This document shows positions 30,886 to 38,589 of a DNA stretch of 64,000 nt, piece after piece. The notes under the pieces were generated by a model. The model saw only the letters and a program-made list of their open reading frames with translations, made no database searches and was not told the origin of the DNA. Source of the stretch: Bradyrhizobium sp. LLZ17 (GTDB taxonomy: Bacteria; Pseudomonadota; Alphaproteobacteria; Rhizobiales; Xanthobacteraceae); the NCBI RefSeq assembly GCF_041200145.1, contig NZ_CP165734.1, forward strand, positions 2,914,001 to 2,978,000. The letters run 5' to 3'. Numbering within the stretch: position 1 is the first letter of the stretch; each line of letters starts with the position of its first letter. A program made the translations under genes and the position numbers.

Positions 30886-31840
30886 AATAGTCCTAGCCAT
30901 GCGGCGACCCAGCTCCGGCATTTGACGATCCGGCAATTGCGTTCGCTTGCGGCGCTCTCGGCCAAGGGCAGCGTCACCGCAGCTTCGACCCAACTCGGGC
31001 TGACGCAGCCGGCGGTGACGCAGCAACTGCGACAGCTTCAGGATCTCGCCGGGCTGCCGCTGGTGCAACGGACCGGCGACGGCATGCTGCTGACGGAAGC
31101 GGGCAAGGAGGTGCTGTCATTGGCCGAACGTGTCGAGGCTGCAATCGCCGACTGCCAGGGTGCGCTCGACCTCCTTGCAGGGCGCACCGGAGGCACCGTG
31201 CATCTGGGCGCAGTCTCGACCGCCAAGTATTTCGTGCCGCACGCGATCGCGGCGTTCTCCAAGCGCTTTTCGAAGATCGAGATCAAGCTGACCGTCGGCA
31301 ATCGCGAGGAGATCCGCGACGCCATGCACGGTTACGATCTCGATTTCGCGGTAATGGGTCGGCCACCGGCCGATGTCAGCGTCGACGTCCGTCAGCTCGG
31401 GCGCAATCCCCACATCATCATTGCGCGCAAGGGGCACTGGCTCGAGAAGGACTCCGGCCTCAGCCTGACCGATCTTGTGCACGAGACTTTCCTCACGCGC
31501 GAGCCGGGGGTCAGGCACCCGCACGCTGATGGAGGGCATGTTCCAGAAGTCGGACCTGGAGCCGATCATCGGCATGGAGATGAGCAGCAACGAGACCATC
31601 AAGCAGGCGGTGATCGCCGGGCTCGGCATCGCCTTCATCTCGGCGCACACGGTCGCGCATGAGCTCGCCGAAGGCCGGCTCGTCGTGCTCGACGTCGCCG
31701 GCTTGCCTATCGTCCGGCAATGGTACGTGATCCGCCGCAGCGACAAGGTGCTTCTGCCGCCGGCGCAGGCGATGTTCGATTTTCTGGGCTCGGAGGGCGC
31801 GAATTATCTGCCCGATATGCCCGAACTCGCCGGACGATAG
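30859..31840 (+). CDS. cbbR: LysR-type regulator CbbR, apparent frameshift mid-gene
   Basis: The transcription activator of the divergent cbb operon. The helix-turn-helix reads LTIRQLRSLAALSAKGSVTA and LGLTQPAVTQQLRQLQDLAG. The effector domain starts at VHLGAVSTAKYFVPHAIAAF. At a G5 run (31506-31510) one extra base breaks the frame: FLTREPG should continue SGTRTLMEGMFQKSDLEPII and IGMEMSSNETIKQAVIAGLG, which lies in the next frame to 31840. Corrected length is at most 326 residues. The start is uncertain: the ATG at 30859 lies inside a likely operator, and the conserved part begins near codon 21. Confidence 0.88.
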
Positions 31841-31851
31841 ACTGCTAGCGT

Positions 31852-31944
31852 TCAGGCCATGAGCTTCATGGCGACCGTTGCGGCCAGAATGACAATGATC
31901 TGGAGCAGGCGCTCGGTTGTGAAGATGCGATTAAAGGTGATCAT
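31852..31944 (-). CDS. Very small single-helix membrane peptide, 30 residues
   Basis: The frame reads MITFNRIFTTERLLQIIVIL followed by AATVAMKLMA: a short polar start, then one hydrophobic helix. A G-rich stretch precedes the ATG. Small one-helix peptides of this form are common but hard to prove from one genome. Confidence 0.4.
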   Translation of the reverse strand: MITFNRIFTTERLLQIIVILAATVAMKLMA

Positions 31945-32057
31945 TGTTGGCCCCCGGCTGACGTGAGAGATCTCGTTCGGCGCGTTGCTAGCACACGTGG
32001 ACACCGAGGCAATTCCGTAGTGGCACCGAATCGAGCTGAAACGCCGATGGTTAACGA

Positions 32058-32267
32058 TCAGGCAGCAAGCTGGACGGCATGATCCGCCCGGCTGGCGAAA
32101 TAGGCTTCCAGCTCCATCAGCGCTCGCGCCTCCCACTGGTTCGCCTGCTCCAGCAGCGACCAGCTCTGGCGCGGCCGAAATGCTGCGGTCTGGCGATAGA
32201 GCGATGCGATACCGCGGTAGCGGCGCACGTTCTCAAAGATGGCGTGACCGTTCATTTGGCCGTTCAT
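32058..32267 (-). CDS. Small conserved hypothetical protein (paralogue of 21540-21752)
   Basis: A 69-residue helical protein. The core ENVRRYRGIASLYRQTAAFR, PRQSWSLLEQANQWEARALM, ELEAYFAS aligns with the product at 21540-21752 along nearly all of its length. GGGAG lies eight bases before the ATG. Function unknown; the conserved Trp and Arg-Arg-Tyr-Arg segment suggests a binding surface. Confidence 0.7.
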   Translation of the reverse strand: MNGQMNGHAIFENVRRYRGIASLYRQTAAFRPRQSWSLLEQANQWEARALMELEAYFASRADHAVQLAA

Positions 32268-32403
32268 GTCGAAAACTCCCTCGTCCTTCCCGTGGGGGAA
32301 TTTGCGGTCAAATCTTTTTCGAAACGTTAGCGGCGCGCGGGAAGCGCGCCGATGGTTGCCGGACTGTTGCGGCTGCGCAACGCGAGGCCTGTCGTGCCGT
32401 CAT

Positions 32404-32823
32404 CTATTGCGGATTCGTTGCCGCGCTCTTGCCGGAAGGCTTCAGCCCGCCGCGGCGGATGATCGCAATCGTCTCGCGGCAGAGATCGGCGAGGCCGATC
32501 AGGAGCACGGCAAGCAGGAAGAACAGGTTGATGGAATCTGTATGGGCGCTGGTCAACGCACTGAACTCGAAGAACGGCGGCATGAACGCCCACCACACCA
32601 GCGGAATGATGAGCAGCACGGCGAATGCAGCCGCGGGCGCGCCGGCCAGAATTCCGACCAGGAAGATACTGGGAATGAACGCCGCAAAATAGAGCTTTGC
32701 GCCTAGCGCGACGCAGACGCCCTGAACTGCGGCCGAGGCCGCCACGATTGCAAAGCCGAGCAGAAATGCCTGCCACGACCATGGCCGTACCCGCGGTACG
32801 CCAAACAGTCCCGCACGCCTCAT
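32404..32823 (-). CDS. DUF4118-like membrane protein
   Basis: A 139-residue protein with three to four membrane helices: FLLGFAIVAASAAVQGVCVA, LYFAAFIPSIFLVGILAGAP followed by AAAFAVLLIIPLVWWAF, and LFFLLAVLLIGLADLC. The order resembles the DUF4118 domain (KdpD-like membrane module) without a kinase. GGGGAGG precedes the ATG at 32823. It may be a stand-alone sensor remnant or a small transporter-like protein; function unknown. Confidence 0.6.
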   Translation of the reverse strand: MRRAGLFGVPRVRPWSWQAFLLGFAIVAASAAVQGVCVALGAKLYFAAFIPSIFLVGILAGAPAAAFAVLLIIPLVWWAFMPPFFEFSALTSAHTDSINLFFLLAVLLIGLADLCRETIAIIRRGGLKPSGKSAATNPQ

Positions 32824-32958
32824 GGGCCTCCCCTGCCGCCTGTTCACCAAGCCCAATTGCGACCAAAGTACTACAGCCGCATTGAAATCGCGAGACGGAA
32901 ATAGCTTGGCCGCTGGCTTGGTAAACCCGCCGCAACGCAACATCGGACGGCGGCGCCG

Positions 32959-34152
32959 CTACTCGGTAGCGGCATAGAGCAAGGCGGCGACGGGAAGCGC
33001 CAGGCCGATGCTGGAGGCGAGGGTCCAGCCGCCCTGCACGAACGCCCAGGTGCCGAGCGCAGAGCCCGCCGCACCGGCGGCGAAGAACGTCGCCATGTAC
33101 AGGCCGTTGAGACGGCTGCGATGCTCGTGCCCGAGCAGGAAAATGGCGCGGAATCCGAGCACGACGTTGCCCTGCACGCCGAAATCGATGGCGATCGCGG
33201 CGATCACGAGACAAGCGAGATTGAGCTCCGATCCTGCCGCGCCGATATGCGTCACCAGGAAGCCCGCGGCCACCAGCATCATCGCAACGATCGTGGCGAT
33301 GCGGCTATGGCCGCTATCGGCGAGCCGTCCCGCGATCGGAGCAGAGAACACGCCAGCGACGCCGGCGAGCGCATACAGCGCAATGCCCTGTTGGCTGAAG
33401 CCGAATTCACTCGCGAGCTGGAGTGGCACTACGGTCCAGAACAGAGCGAAGGCGCCAAACAGCCCCGCCTGGTAGAGCGCGCGGCGCCGCAGCAGCGGCG
33501 TAGCGAGCGCCAGATGCGGCATCGACATCAACAGCGCACCATAATGCATGCGCGCGACCGGCTTGCGCTTCGGCAGTGTCATCCAGAGCACTGCTGCGAG
33601 CACGATCATGAGCGCGGCGGAGGCGAAGAAGATGGCATGCCAGGACAGGACCGCGGTGACGAAGCTCGACACCGGGCGCGCCAGCATGATGCCGAGCATC
33701 AAGCCGGTCGAAACGTTGCCGACAACGCGGCCGCGAATGGCTTCCGGCGCAAGATGCGCCGCATAGGGGATGATGATCTGCACCGCCACCGAACCAAGTC
33801 CGATGAACAGCGCGGCGATCAGGAACGGCAGCGCGTGGGTCGCAAACGCAGCCACAAGCAGGGCCGCCGCGCCGAGCGTGATGACGGTGCAGATCAGCGT
33901 GCGGTTCTCGACGAGATCGCCAAGCGGCACGATGAAAAGCAGGCCCGTGCCGTAGCCGATCTGGGTCATGGTAACGATCAACCCGGCCGCGGCATGCGAG
34001 AGGCCGAGCGCGGCGCTGATTGGCGCGATCAGTGGCTGGGCATAATAGATGTTGGCGGCGACCATGCCACAGGCCGCGGCAAGCACGAAGGTCAGTCGCT
34101 GCGACACCGCATCCGGCTCGGGCGCGGCATCGATGGTGGCATTCATCGTCAT
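32959..34152 (-). CDS. MFS transporter, probable drug or metabolite exporter
   Basis: A 397-residue protein with about twelve membrane helices. The start region ACGMVAANIYYAQPLIAPIS and AAGLIVTMTQIGYGTGLLFI is typical of the sugar/arabinose-efflux-like group. Motif A is VPLGDLVENRTL, with LIGLGSVAVQIIIPYAAHL further on. A TetR gene lies directly upstream on the same strand, and a perfect 20-bp palindrome lies 34 bases before the start, so repression by that TetR is likely. The substrate is unknown. Confidence 0.88.
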   Translation of the reverse strand: MTMNATIDAAPEPDAVSQRLTFVLAAACGMVAANIYYAQPLIAPISAALGLSHAAAGLIVTMTQIGYGTGLLFIVPLGDLVENRTLICTVITLGAAALLVAAFATHALPFLIAALFIGLGSVAVQIIIPYAAHLAPEAIRGRVVGNVSTGLMLGIMLARPVSSFVTAVLSWHAIFFASAALMIVLAAVLWMTLPKRKPVARMHYGALLMSMPHLALATPLLRRRALYQAGLFGAFALFWTVVPLQLASEFGFSQQGIALYALAGVAGVFSAPIAGRLADSGHSRIATIVAMMLVAAGFLVTHIGAAGSELNLACLVIAAIAIDFGVQGNVVLGFRAIFLLGHEHRSRLNGLYMATFFAAGAAGSALGTWAFVQGGWTLASSIGLALPVAALLYAATE

Positions 34153-34185
34153 TCCAGATTCTCCGGCACTTCAAGTCTCCACAGA

Positions 34186-34205
34186 TAGGAAATGATCATT
34201 TCCTA
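34186..34205. promoter_or_regulatory. Perfect 20-bp palindrome, likely TetR operator of the MFS gene
   Basis: TAGGAAATGATCATTTCCTA is a perfect palindrome between the tetR stop and the MFS start. A related palindrome stands upstream of tetR itself (34852-34867), sharing GGAA-n-GATC-n-TTCC. Confidence 0.75.
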
Positions 34206-34218
34206 ATTTGACAAAAAT

Positions 34219-34839
34219 TCAGGCGAGCAGCTTCATCGCGACGCCGACCAGCCGCTCGCCATCGAGCGGCAGGCGCGCCTTGCCGGCCACGCGCAGGCCC
34301 TGCGTCAGGCAGATCATCAGGCGCGCGGTGTCATCGGCGTCGATATGGCCAGGAATCGAACCATCGGCCTGCCCTTCGCGAATGAGGCCGGCGATGAAGG
34401 TCTCGTTGCTCCTCAGTTGCGCAGTGACGCGCGTGCGGATCACCGGATCGACCGCCGACAGCTCGACCGCGCTGCCGACCACGATGCAGCCGCGGCGGCC
34501 CTCGCTGCCCTGGGAGTGCTCGAGATAGGACAGCAGCACGTTGCGCAGCTGCTCACGGCCGTTTGCCCCGCGCGCAGCCGCGCTACGGGTCTGCTCACCG
34601 CGCACCGCGACGTAGCGCTCGAAGGCGGCCAGGAATACGGCATGCTTGTCCCGAAAGGCCTTATAGACGCTGCCGGTGGCAAGCCGCATCGCGGCGGTCA
34701 GATCCCCGATCGAAGTGGCATGATAACCGCGCTCGCAAAACACCCTGACCGCCCCGTCCAGGGCAGCGTCCATGTCGAACTCGCGGGGCCGACCGGGTGA
34801 ATGGGCAACAGGCTTGGACTTTCGAGTGGCTTTTTGCAT
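34219..34839 (-). CDS. TetR-family repressor of the adjacent MFS transporter
   Basis: A 206-residue regulator. After a basic N-terminal tail (MQKATRKSKPVAHSPGRPRE) comes the DNA-binding domain DAALDGAVRVFCERGYHATS, IGDLTAAMRLATGSVYKAFR, DKHAVFLAAFERY. The C-terminal ligand domain has the TetR_C pattern (GREQLRNVLLSYLEHSQGSE onward). It precedes the MFS gene in the same direction. Matching palindromes before both genes imply autoregulation and control of the transporter; the inducer is unknown. Confidence 0.88.
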   Translation of the reverse strand: MQKATRKSKPVAHSPGRPREFDMDAALDGAVRVFCERGYHATSIGDLTAAMRLATGSVYKAFRDKHAVFLAAFERYVAVRGEQTRSAAARGANGREQLRNVLLSYLEHSQGSEGRRGCIVVGSAVELSAVDPVIRTRVTAQLRSNETFIAGLIREGQADGSIPGHIDADDTARLMICLTQGLRVAGKARLPLDGERLVGVAMKLLA

Positions 34840-34851
34840 TGCGGGACAATA

Positions 34852-34867
34852 GGGAATGATCGTTCCC
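34852..34867. promoter_or_regulatory. Imperfect palindrome, likely TetR operator of its own gene
   Basis: GGGAATGATCGTTCCC begins 13 bases upstream of the tetR ATG and matches the core of the MFS operator (GGAA-n-GATC-n-TTCC) with one mismatched pair. Confidence 0.7.
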
Positions 34868-34894
34868 GAATAAAGACACGTGGTTGTGATGGGG

Positions 34895-34997
34895 CTCCAG
34901 AATCCCTCCACGGAAAGACTCTGGATCTGCTCGGGGCCGCCGCGAACCTCGCCAACAGACGTCCCGGATTGCGCTGTGCTCCATCCGGGCTACAAGG
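34895..34997. repeat. Degenerate short palindromic repeats
   Basis: Between tetR and the carbamoylase gene lie tccagaatccctcc...tctgga, a degenerate copy of the element at 49748-49827, and cccggat...atccggg, a short inverted repeat. Both look like dispersed intergenic repeats of the genome. Confidence 0.45.
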
Positions 34998-35003
34998 TCG
35001 AGA

Positions 35004-35963
35004 TCACCGCTTCGACCGCACCGGCGTTCCGTCCGCCATGATGCTCACGCCCCTGCGCTCCACGATCAGTCCGTAGGCGCGCGGCTGGCGATGGACGTCG
35101 AAATTGAAGGTGGTGCGCTTGTAGGAGTTGCAGAGATCGAGATCGCAGCGCGCCAGTGCGATCTCGTCGCCTTTCGTCGTGCAGGCAGCCATGATTTCAC
35201 CCGAGGGCGCGATGATGCAGCTGCCGCCGATGTGGTCCACGCCCTCCTCGACGCCGGCCTTGGCGACTCCGACCACGAAGGTGCCGTTCTGATAGGCGCC
35301 GGCCTGCATGACCAGATGGTTATGGAACAGCGAGAGGTCGTCATGCTCGGGCGCCGGCGGGTTGTGCACCGGGGTGTTGTAGCCGATCAGCACCATTTCG
35401 ACGCCCTGGAGTCCCATCACCCGATAGGTCTCGCTCCAGCGGCGATCATTGCAGATCGCCATCCCCATCGTGCCGCCGAAGACGTCGATCACACCGAAGC
35501 CGGTGCCGGGCTCGAAATAACGCTTTTCCAGATGTTGAAACGTGCGCCAGGGCTCGTGCTCGGCGTGGCCGGGCAGATGGACCTTGCGGTACTTCGAGAG
35601 GATGGTGCCGCTCTTGTCGACCAGGATGGAGGTATTGAAGCGGCGGGTGACTCCGGCCTCGACCGTCAGCTCGGCATAACCGAGATAGAAGCCGATCCCG
35701 ATCTCGCGCCCGAGGTCGAACAGGGCTTGCGTCTCCGCGCCAGGCATCTCGCGCTCGAAAAAGCCGTCGATCTCGGCCTGGTCCTCGAAGTACCAGCGCG
35801 GAAAGAACGTGGTGAGTGCGAGCTCAGGATAGACGATCAGATCGCAGCCATTGGCCTTGGCTTGGCGCATCAACGCCATCAGCCGCGCCACGACCTCAGT
35901 TCTCGTCTCGGCTCTCGCAATCGGACCCAGCTGGCCGGCTGCAACATTGACAAATCTCGCCAC
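35004..35963 (-). CDS. N-carbamoyl-D-amino acid hydrolase-like nitrilase-family amidase
   Basis: A 319-residue cytosolic enzyme that cleaves N-carbamoyl-D-amino acids to D-amino acids, ammonia and CO2. The similarity to the Agrobacterium enzyme runs over the full length: QLGPIARAETRTEVVARLMA, PELALTTFFPRW, RRFNTSILVDKSGTI, LEKRYFEPGTGFGV. The catalytic triad is Glu47 (YPELAL), Lys127 (YRKVHLPGH) and Cys171 (ICNDRRW). The GTG at 35963 has AAGGG upstream. No hydantoinase or racemase gene is adjacent, so the natural substrate may differ. Confidence 0.85.
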   Translation of the reverse strand: MARFVNVAAGQLGPIARAETRTEVVARLMALMRQAKANGCDLIVYPELALTTFFPRWYFEDQAEIDGFFEREMPGAETQALFDLGREIGIGFYLGYAELTVEAGVTRRFNTSILVDKSGTILSKYRKVHLPGHAEHEPWRTFQHLEKRYFEPGTGFGVIDVFGGTMGMAICNDRRWSETYRVMGLQGVEMVLIGYNTPVHNPPAPEHDDLSLFHNHLVMQAGAYQNGTFVVGVAKAGVEEGVDHIGGSCIIAPSGEIMAACTTKGDEIALARCDLDLCNSYKRTTFNFDVHRQPRAYGLIVERRGVSIMADGTPVRSKR

Positions 35964-36154
35964 GCGTCTGCCCTTCGCTTCCCCGCATCGTATCCGAGCC
36001 AAGCCTATCGCGCGTGGCGCCGTGGGCATAGCCTCGCTGGCCGGCACGGATGCCCAGCTACGCGGCAGGCCTTGCGCCGCGCAGCAAGCCATGACGACAA
36101 ACTGTGATATAGCGGGCCCACGCGGCGGCCGTTCGGATTGCCACGGAGTGCGAC

Positions 36155-36589
36155 TTACCATCCCGCCGAGAAGGGCTCGTTGAAGAACATCGGCGGGCCG
36201 CGCGCCGCCAAGCGCGACGGTTGGCGCCGACGGTGCCGCTCCGCGACGCGCTTGTTGGGAACGGCCGGCACGGCCTGCTTCAGCTCCGGGGCAGGTTGCG
36301 TCACCATCGCAAAAGCCTGGCGCGTACTGTCCTGCGTGGCCGGTGCCACCGTCGCGACCGGCGCGGACGGCGGCACATCCGAGACCGTCCTGGACAGTGA
36401 AATTTGCCGCACGCTGGTGTCGAAGACGATCTTCTCCGGCCATGTCTGCGCGGAATGAATGCGCGCTATCGAGACGTCCGGGCCCATCCCGGCGGCCGCA
36501 CTCACCGGACTGTCCATGTAGCGGTCTGCAACGAACAGGAGCGCGAGCAAAGCGCCGCCGACAAAGACGAAGTAGCGGATGAGCGGCAT
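36155..36589 (-). CDS. Hypothetical protein with N-terminal membrane anchor
   Basis: A 144-residue protein. MPLIRYFVFVGGALLALLFV is a membrane anchor; the rest is Pro/Ala/Val-rich and ends in a very basic segment (KRVAERHRRRQPSRLAARGP). IHSAQTWPEKIVFDTSVRQ is the most regular part. An exact EcfG-type promoter lies at 36628-36652. Start at 36589; the frame is open further upstream but not protein-like. Function unknown. Confidence 0.65.
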   Translation of the reverse strand: MPLIRYFVFVGGALLALLFVADRYMDSPVSAAAGMGPDVSIARIHSAQTWPEKIVFDTSVRQISLSRTVSDVPPSAPVATVAPATQDSTRQAFAMVTQPAPELKQAVPAVPNKRVAERHRRRQPSRLAARGPPMFFNEPFSAGW

Positions 36590-36627
36590 GGGTGCCTCGA
36601 TCGCCTCGTCATCGAGGCCCCTGCGGC

Positions 36628-36652
36628 AACGGGAAGGAGTGGCAATCGTTCC
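36628..36652 (-). promoter_or_regulatory. EcfG-type promoter of the anchored protein gene at 36589
   Basis: On the minus strand GGAAC, 17 bases, GTT, ending 38 bases before the ATG. It is the only exact match found outside the 2.5-19 kb stress region. Confidence 0.6.
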
Positions 36653-36739
36653 GGCTCCGCATGGAGGCAATTTGGCTGGCGAGGAACCAGATGCCTCGGG
36701 CTCAATTGTTCCAGGAGGCGAAGAGCGGAGGAGACGAAC

Positions 36740-36877
36740 ATGGCGAGACATCTGACACGAGCGCGTCTGGCGCGTGGCGTCACCGGCGCAATCTCGGCGC
36801 TGGTTCTCTGCGCGATCGCCGCCTTTGGCGCCGCGCATCATTTTGCGGTCTGGAGGAGAGGTTCGCATGACATCTGA
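36740..36877 (+). CDS. Small basic one-helix membrane peptide, 45 residues
   Basis: The product MARHLTRARLARGVTGAISA continues LVLCAIAAFGAAHHFAVWRR: an Arg-rich start, one membrane helix, and a basic end. GGAGGAG precedes the ATG. Its last codons overlap the start of the next gene by 11 bases, so the two are coupled. Function unknown. Confidence 0.55.
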   Translation: MARHLTRARLARGVTGAISALVLCAIAAFGAAHHFAVWRRGSHDI

Positions 36878-37193
36878 CCCCGAGGAATTGGTCAGACTGC
36901 AAGGTTATGGCGAGATGACGCTGCGCACGGCGATTGCGACGTGGATGGCGCTGGAGCCACGCGACCGATCAAGCACCGCTGTCTTCCGGATTCGCGACGG
37001 CGAGAGATTGGCCTCGGGCGAGATCGCCGAGCTCGCATCGGACTGGGGCATCGAATCGACGGGTGAAATCAGGTCCCGGGCGCGCGAGACCGATCGACGC
37101 TGGCCCGAGATCGTCCGCGGCATGGTCCGCGAGGCACCGCTGCCGGCGCTCATGGTTGCGTTCCTTGCGGGTGTGGTGGTGGCGCGGCGGTGA
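36867..37193 (+). CDS. Hypothetical protein with C-terminal membrane helix
   Basis: A 108-residue protein. A soluble helical part (EELVRLQGYGEMTLRTAIAT, LASGEIAELASDWGIESTGE) is followed by a tail anchor (LPALMVAFLAGVVVARR). GGAGGAGAGG precedes the ATG, which lies inside the preceding small gene. No known domain; the coupled pair may form one small membrane complex. Confidence 0.6.
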   Translation: MTSDPEELVRLQGYGEMTLRTAIATWMALEPRDRSSTAVFRIRDGERLASGEIAELASDWGIESTGEIRSRARETDRRWPEIVRGMVREAPLPALMVAFLAGVVVARR

Positions 37194-37311
37194 CGGAGGA
37201 CCCCGCTGAACGGCGACGTGCTGCATCAGCCGACGCGCTGGCATCCTCCTTGCTGAGTTGCCCTCAATTGCTCAGACCCGCAGTGGGTCTGTCTCACAGT
37301 GAGGCGATGAC

Positions 37312-37572
37312 ATGCAGGCGACGTCCCGTTTTGAGGCGACTATCCCGACACAGCTCCACGCGCTGATTTCCGATCTGCGCTGGCGGACGCAAATGCTCGA
37401 CGCCGACATTTTGGAGGAAGAGCGGAAGGCGGGAATCTCCGACCCAAAGAACCTTGCCTACCCGATGCTCGCGCTGAACCTGAGGGCCCGACGCGACAAT
37501 ATCCGGATGAGCATCACGATCCTGGAAAACCGCCTTGAGAAACAATCGCTCGAATGGTCACGTGCCGCCTGA
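37312..37572 (+). CDS. Small helical hypothetical protein
   Basis: An 86-residue soluble protein rich in Arg, Glu and Leu: QLHALISDLRWRTQMLDADI, EEERKAGISDPKNLAYPMLA, then LRARRDNIRMSITILENRLE. It probably forms a helical hairpin. No domain recognised. The coding character (regular heptads) is good; the ribosome site is weak (GTGAGGCG). Confidence 0.6.
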   Translation: MQATSRFEATIPTQLHALISDLRWRTQMLDADILEEERKAGISDPKNLAYPMLALNLRARRDNIRMSITILENRLEKQSLEWSRAA

Positions 37573-37750
37573 TGCGATGGTACTGACGGGCTGGCAACGC
37601 GACGTGCTCCGCTGCCAGGCATAGGGCGGCGGGGCAGATTTGCGTTGCCAATATGCAACGGTTCCCCACGGTCTGAAGCTGGACAAAAGAAACTCCCATT
37701 CCAGCCATGAACCCCGCTCACAACGCCGTGAGACTAGCAGGGGAACGACG

Positions 37751-37975
37751 ATGCGTGCACAACGCGTTTGGAAAGTGAATGGGGCGGCCAGCATCGGGCA
37801 GCTCCAATCCAGACTGGACGATCTCAACAAGCGCCTCAGCCAGCTCGAAAACCACCATCCCGAGAGCTCCAAGTTCGAAGAACTGAGATCGAGCGCGCTC
37901 AGCCTGTCGCGGGAGATCGATGACATCCGCTGCGCCGAGGCAACGGAGGCGTTGAGCGAGTTGCTGCGGAAATAG
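37751..37975 (+). CDS. Small coiled-coil hypothetical protein
   Basis: A 74-residue protein with a coiled-coil core: SIGQLQSRLDDLNKRLSQLE, then EELRSSALSLSREIDDIRCA. GGGGAA precedes the ATG. No signal or membrane segment; function unknown. Confidence 0.6.
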   Translation: MRAQRVWKVNGAASIGQLQSRLDDLNKRLSQLENHHPESSKFEELRSSALSLSREIDDIRCAEATEALSELLRK

Positions 37976-38063
37976 GTGGGGCTGGTGATCGGAGTTGTGA
38001 CGACCCTAACAATGCATTTGGTTGTCCGTCGAGACACCGCAGTTGTTGCAGGAGAGTCGACCG

Positions 38064-38308
38064 ATGACCAAAGCGACGATCGCCGATCTGAAAGGCGGGG
38101 AAGCGTTGTGCTCCCGGTTCAAAGATGGGCCTTCATTCCATGATGCGACACTGCAGGAGCTGGAGCTTCGCCAAGATATTTCGTCCGCACCAATAGCGAG
38201 GATACGACCCTGAGCTTCGATTCAAGCTACGGCGTGCACGGCCGGATCAAAGCGAAGCGGGTTGTCGTCTCCTTCGAGCTGCGGCCTGCGCCATCGCTCT
38301 GCGAATAG
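38064..38308 (+). CDS. Small hypothetical protein with apparent frameshift
   Basis: AGGAGAG precedes the ATG at 38064. The frame reads MTKATIADLKGGEALCSRFK, DGPSFHDATLQELELR, then would stop at 38213. The neighbouring frame continues PRYFVRTNSEDTTLSFDSSY, GVHGRIKAKRVVVSFELRPA, ending SLCE at 38308, which looks like a strand-rich domain. Adding one C at 38171-38172 joins them into 81 residues. No family recognised. Confidence 0.5.
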
Positions 38309-38444
38309 CCATGCCGCCACGACAGGCTGCCCTGCCCGGCCAAATCGGCCGTGGACCCGTCTCGAAAATCGTTGCAAAAAGGCGCTCCCGAGGCGCTGGC
38401 GGCTAGTCCGCCAAGCCTCTGGAAAACGTCAACTTTTGAGATAA

Positions 38445-38521
38445 TGGTCGGAGTGGCAGGATTCGAACCTGCGACCCCTGCGTCCCGAACGCAGTGCTCT
38501 ACCGGGCTGAGCCACACTCCG
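38445..38521 (-). tRNA. tRNA-Pro (anticodon CGG)
   Basis: The minus strand gives a 7-bp acceptor stem (cggagtg with cactccg), D arm with agcccggtagagc, anticodon stem ctgcg/cgcag with loop ttcggga (anticodon CGG), T arm gcaggttcgaatcctgc, discriminator A and an encoded CCA end (38445-38447). Confidence 0.95.
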
Positions 38522-38589
38522 ACAAGAGGCCGGCTTATAGCGTTGGGTTTGGCGCACCGCAAGCGGCCGATTTGAGGAATTTCGTCCCA

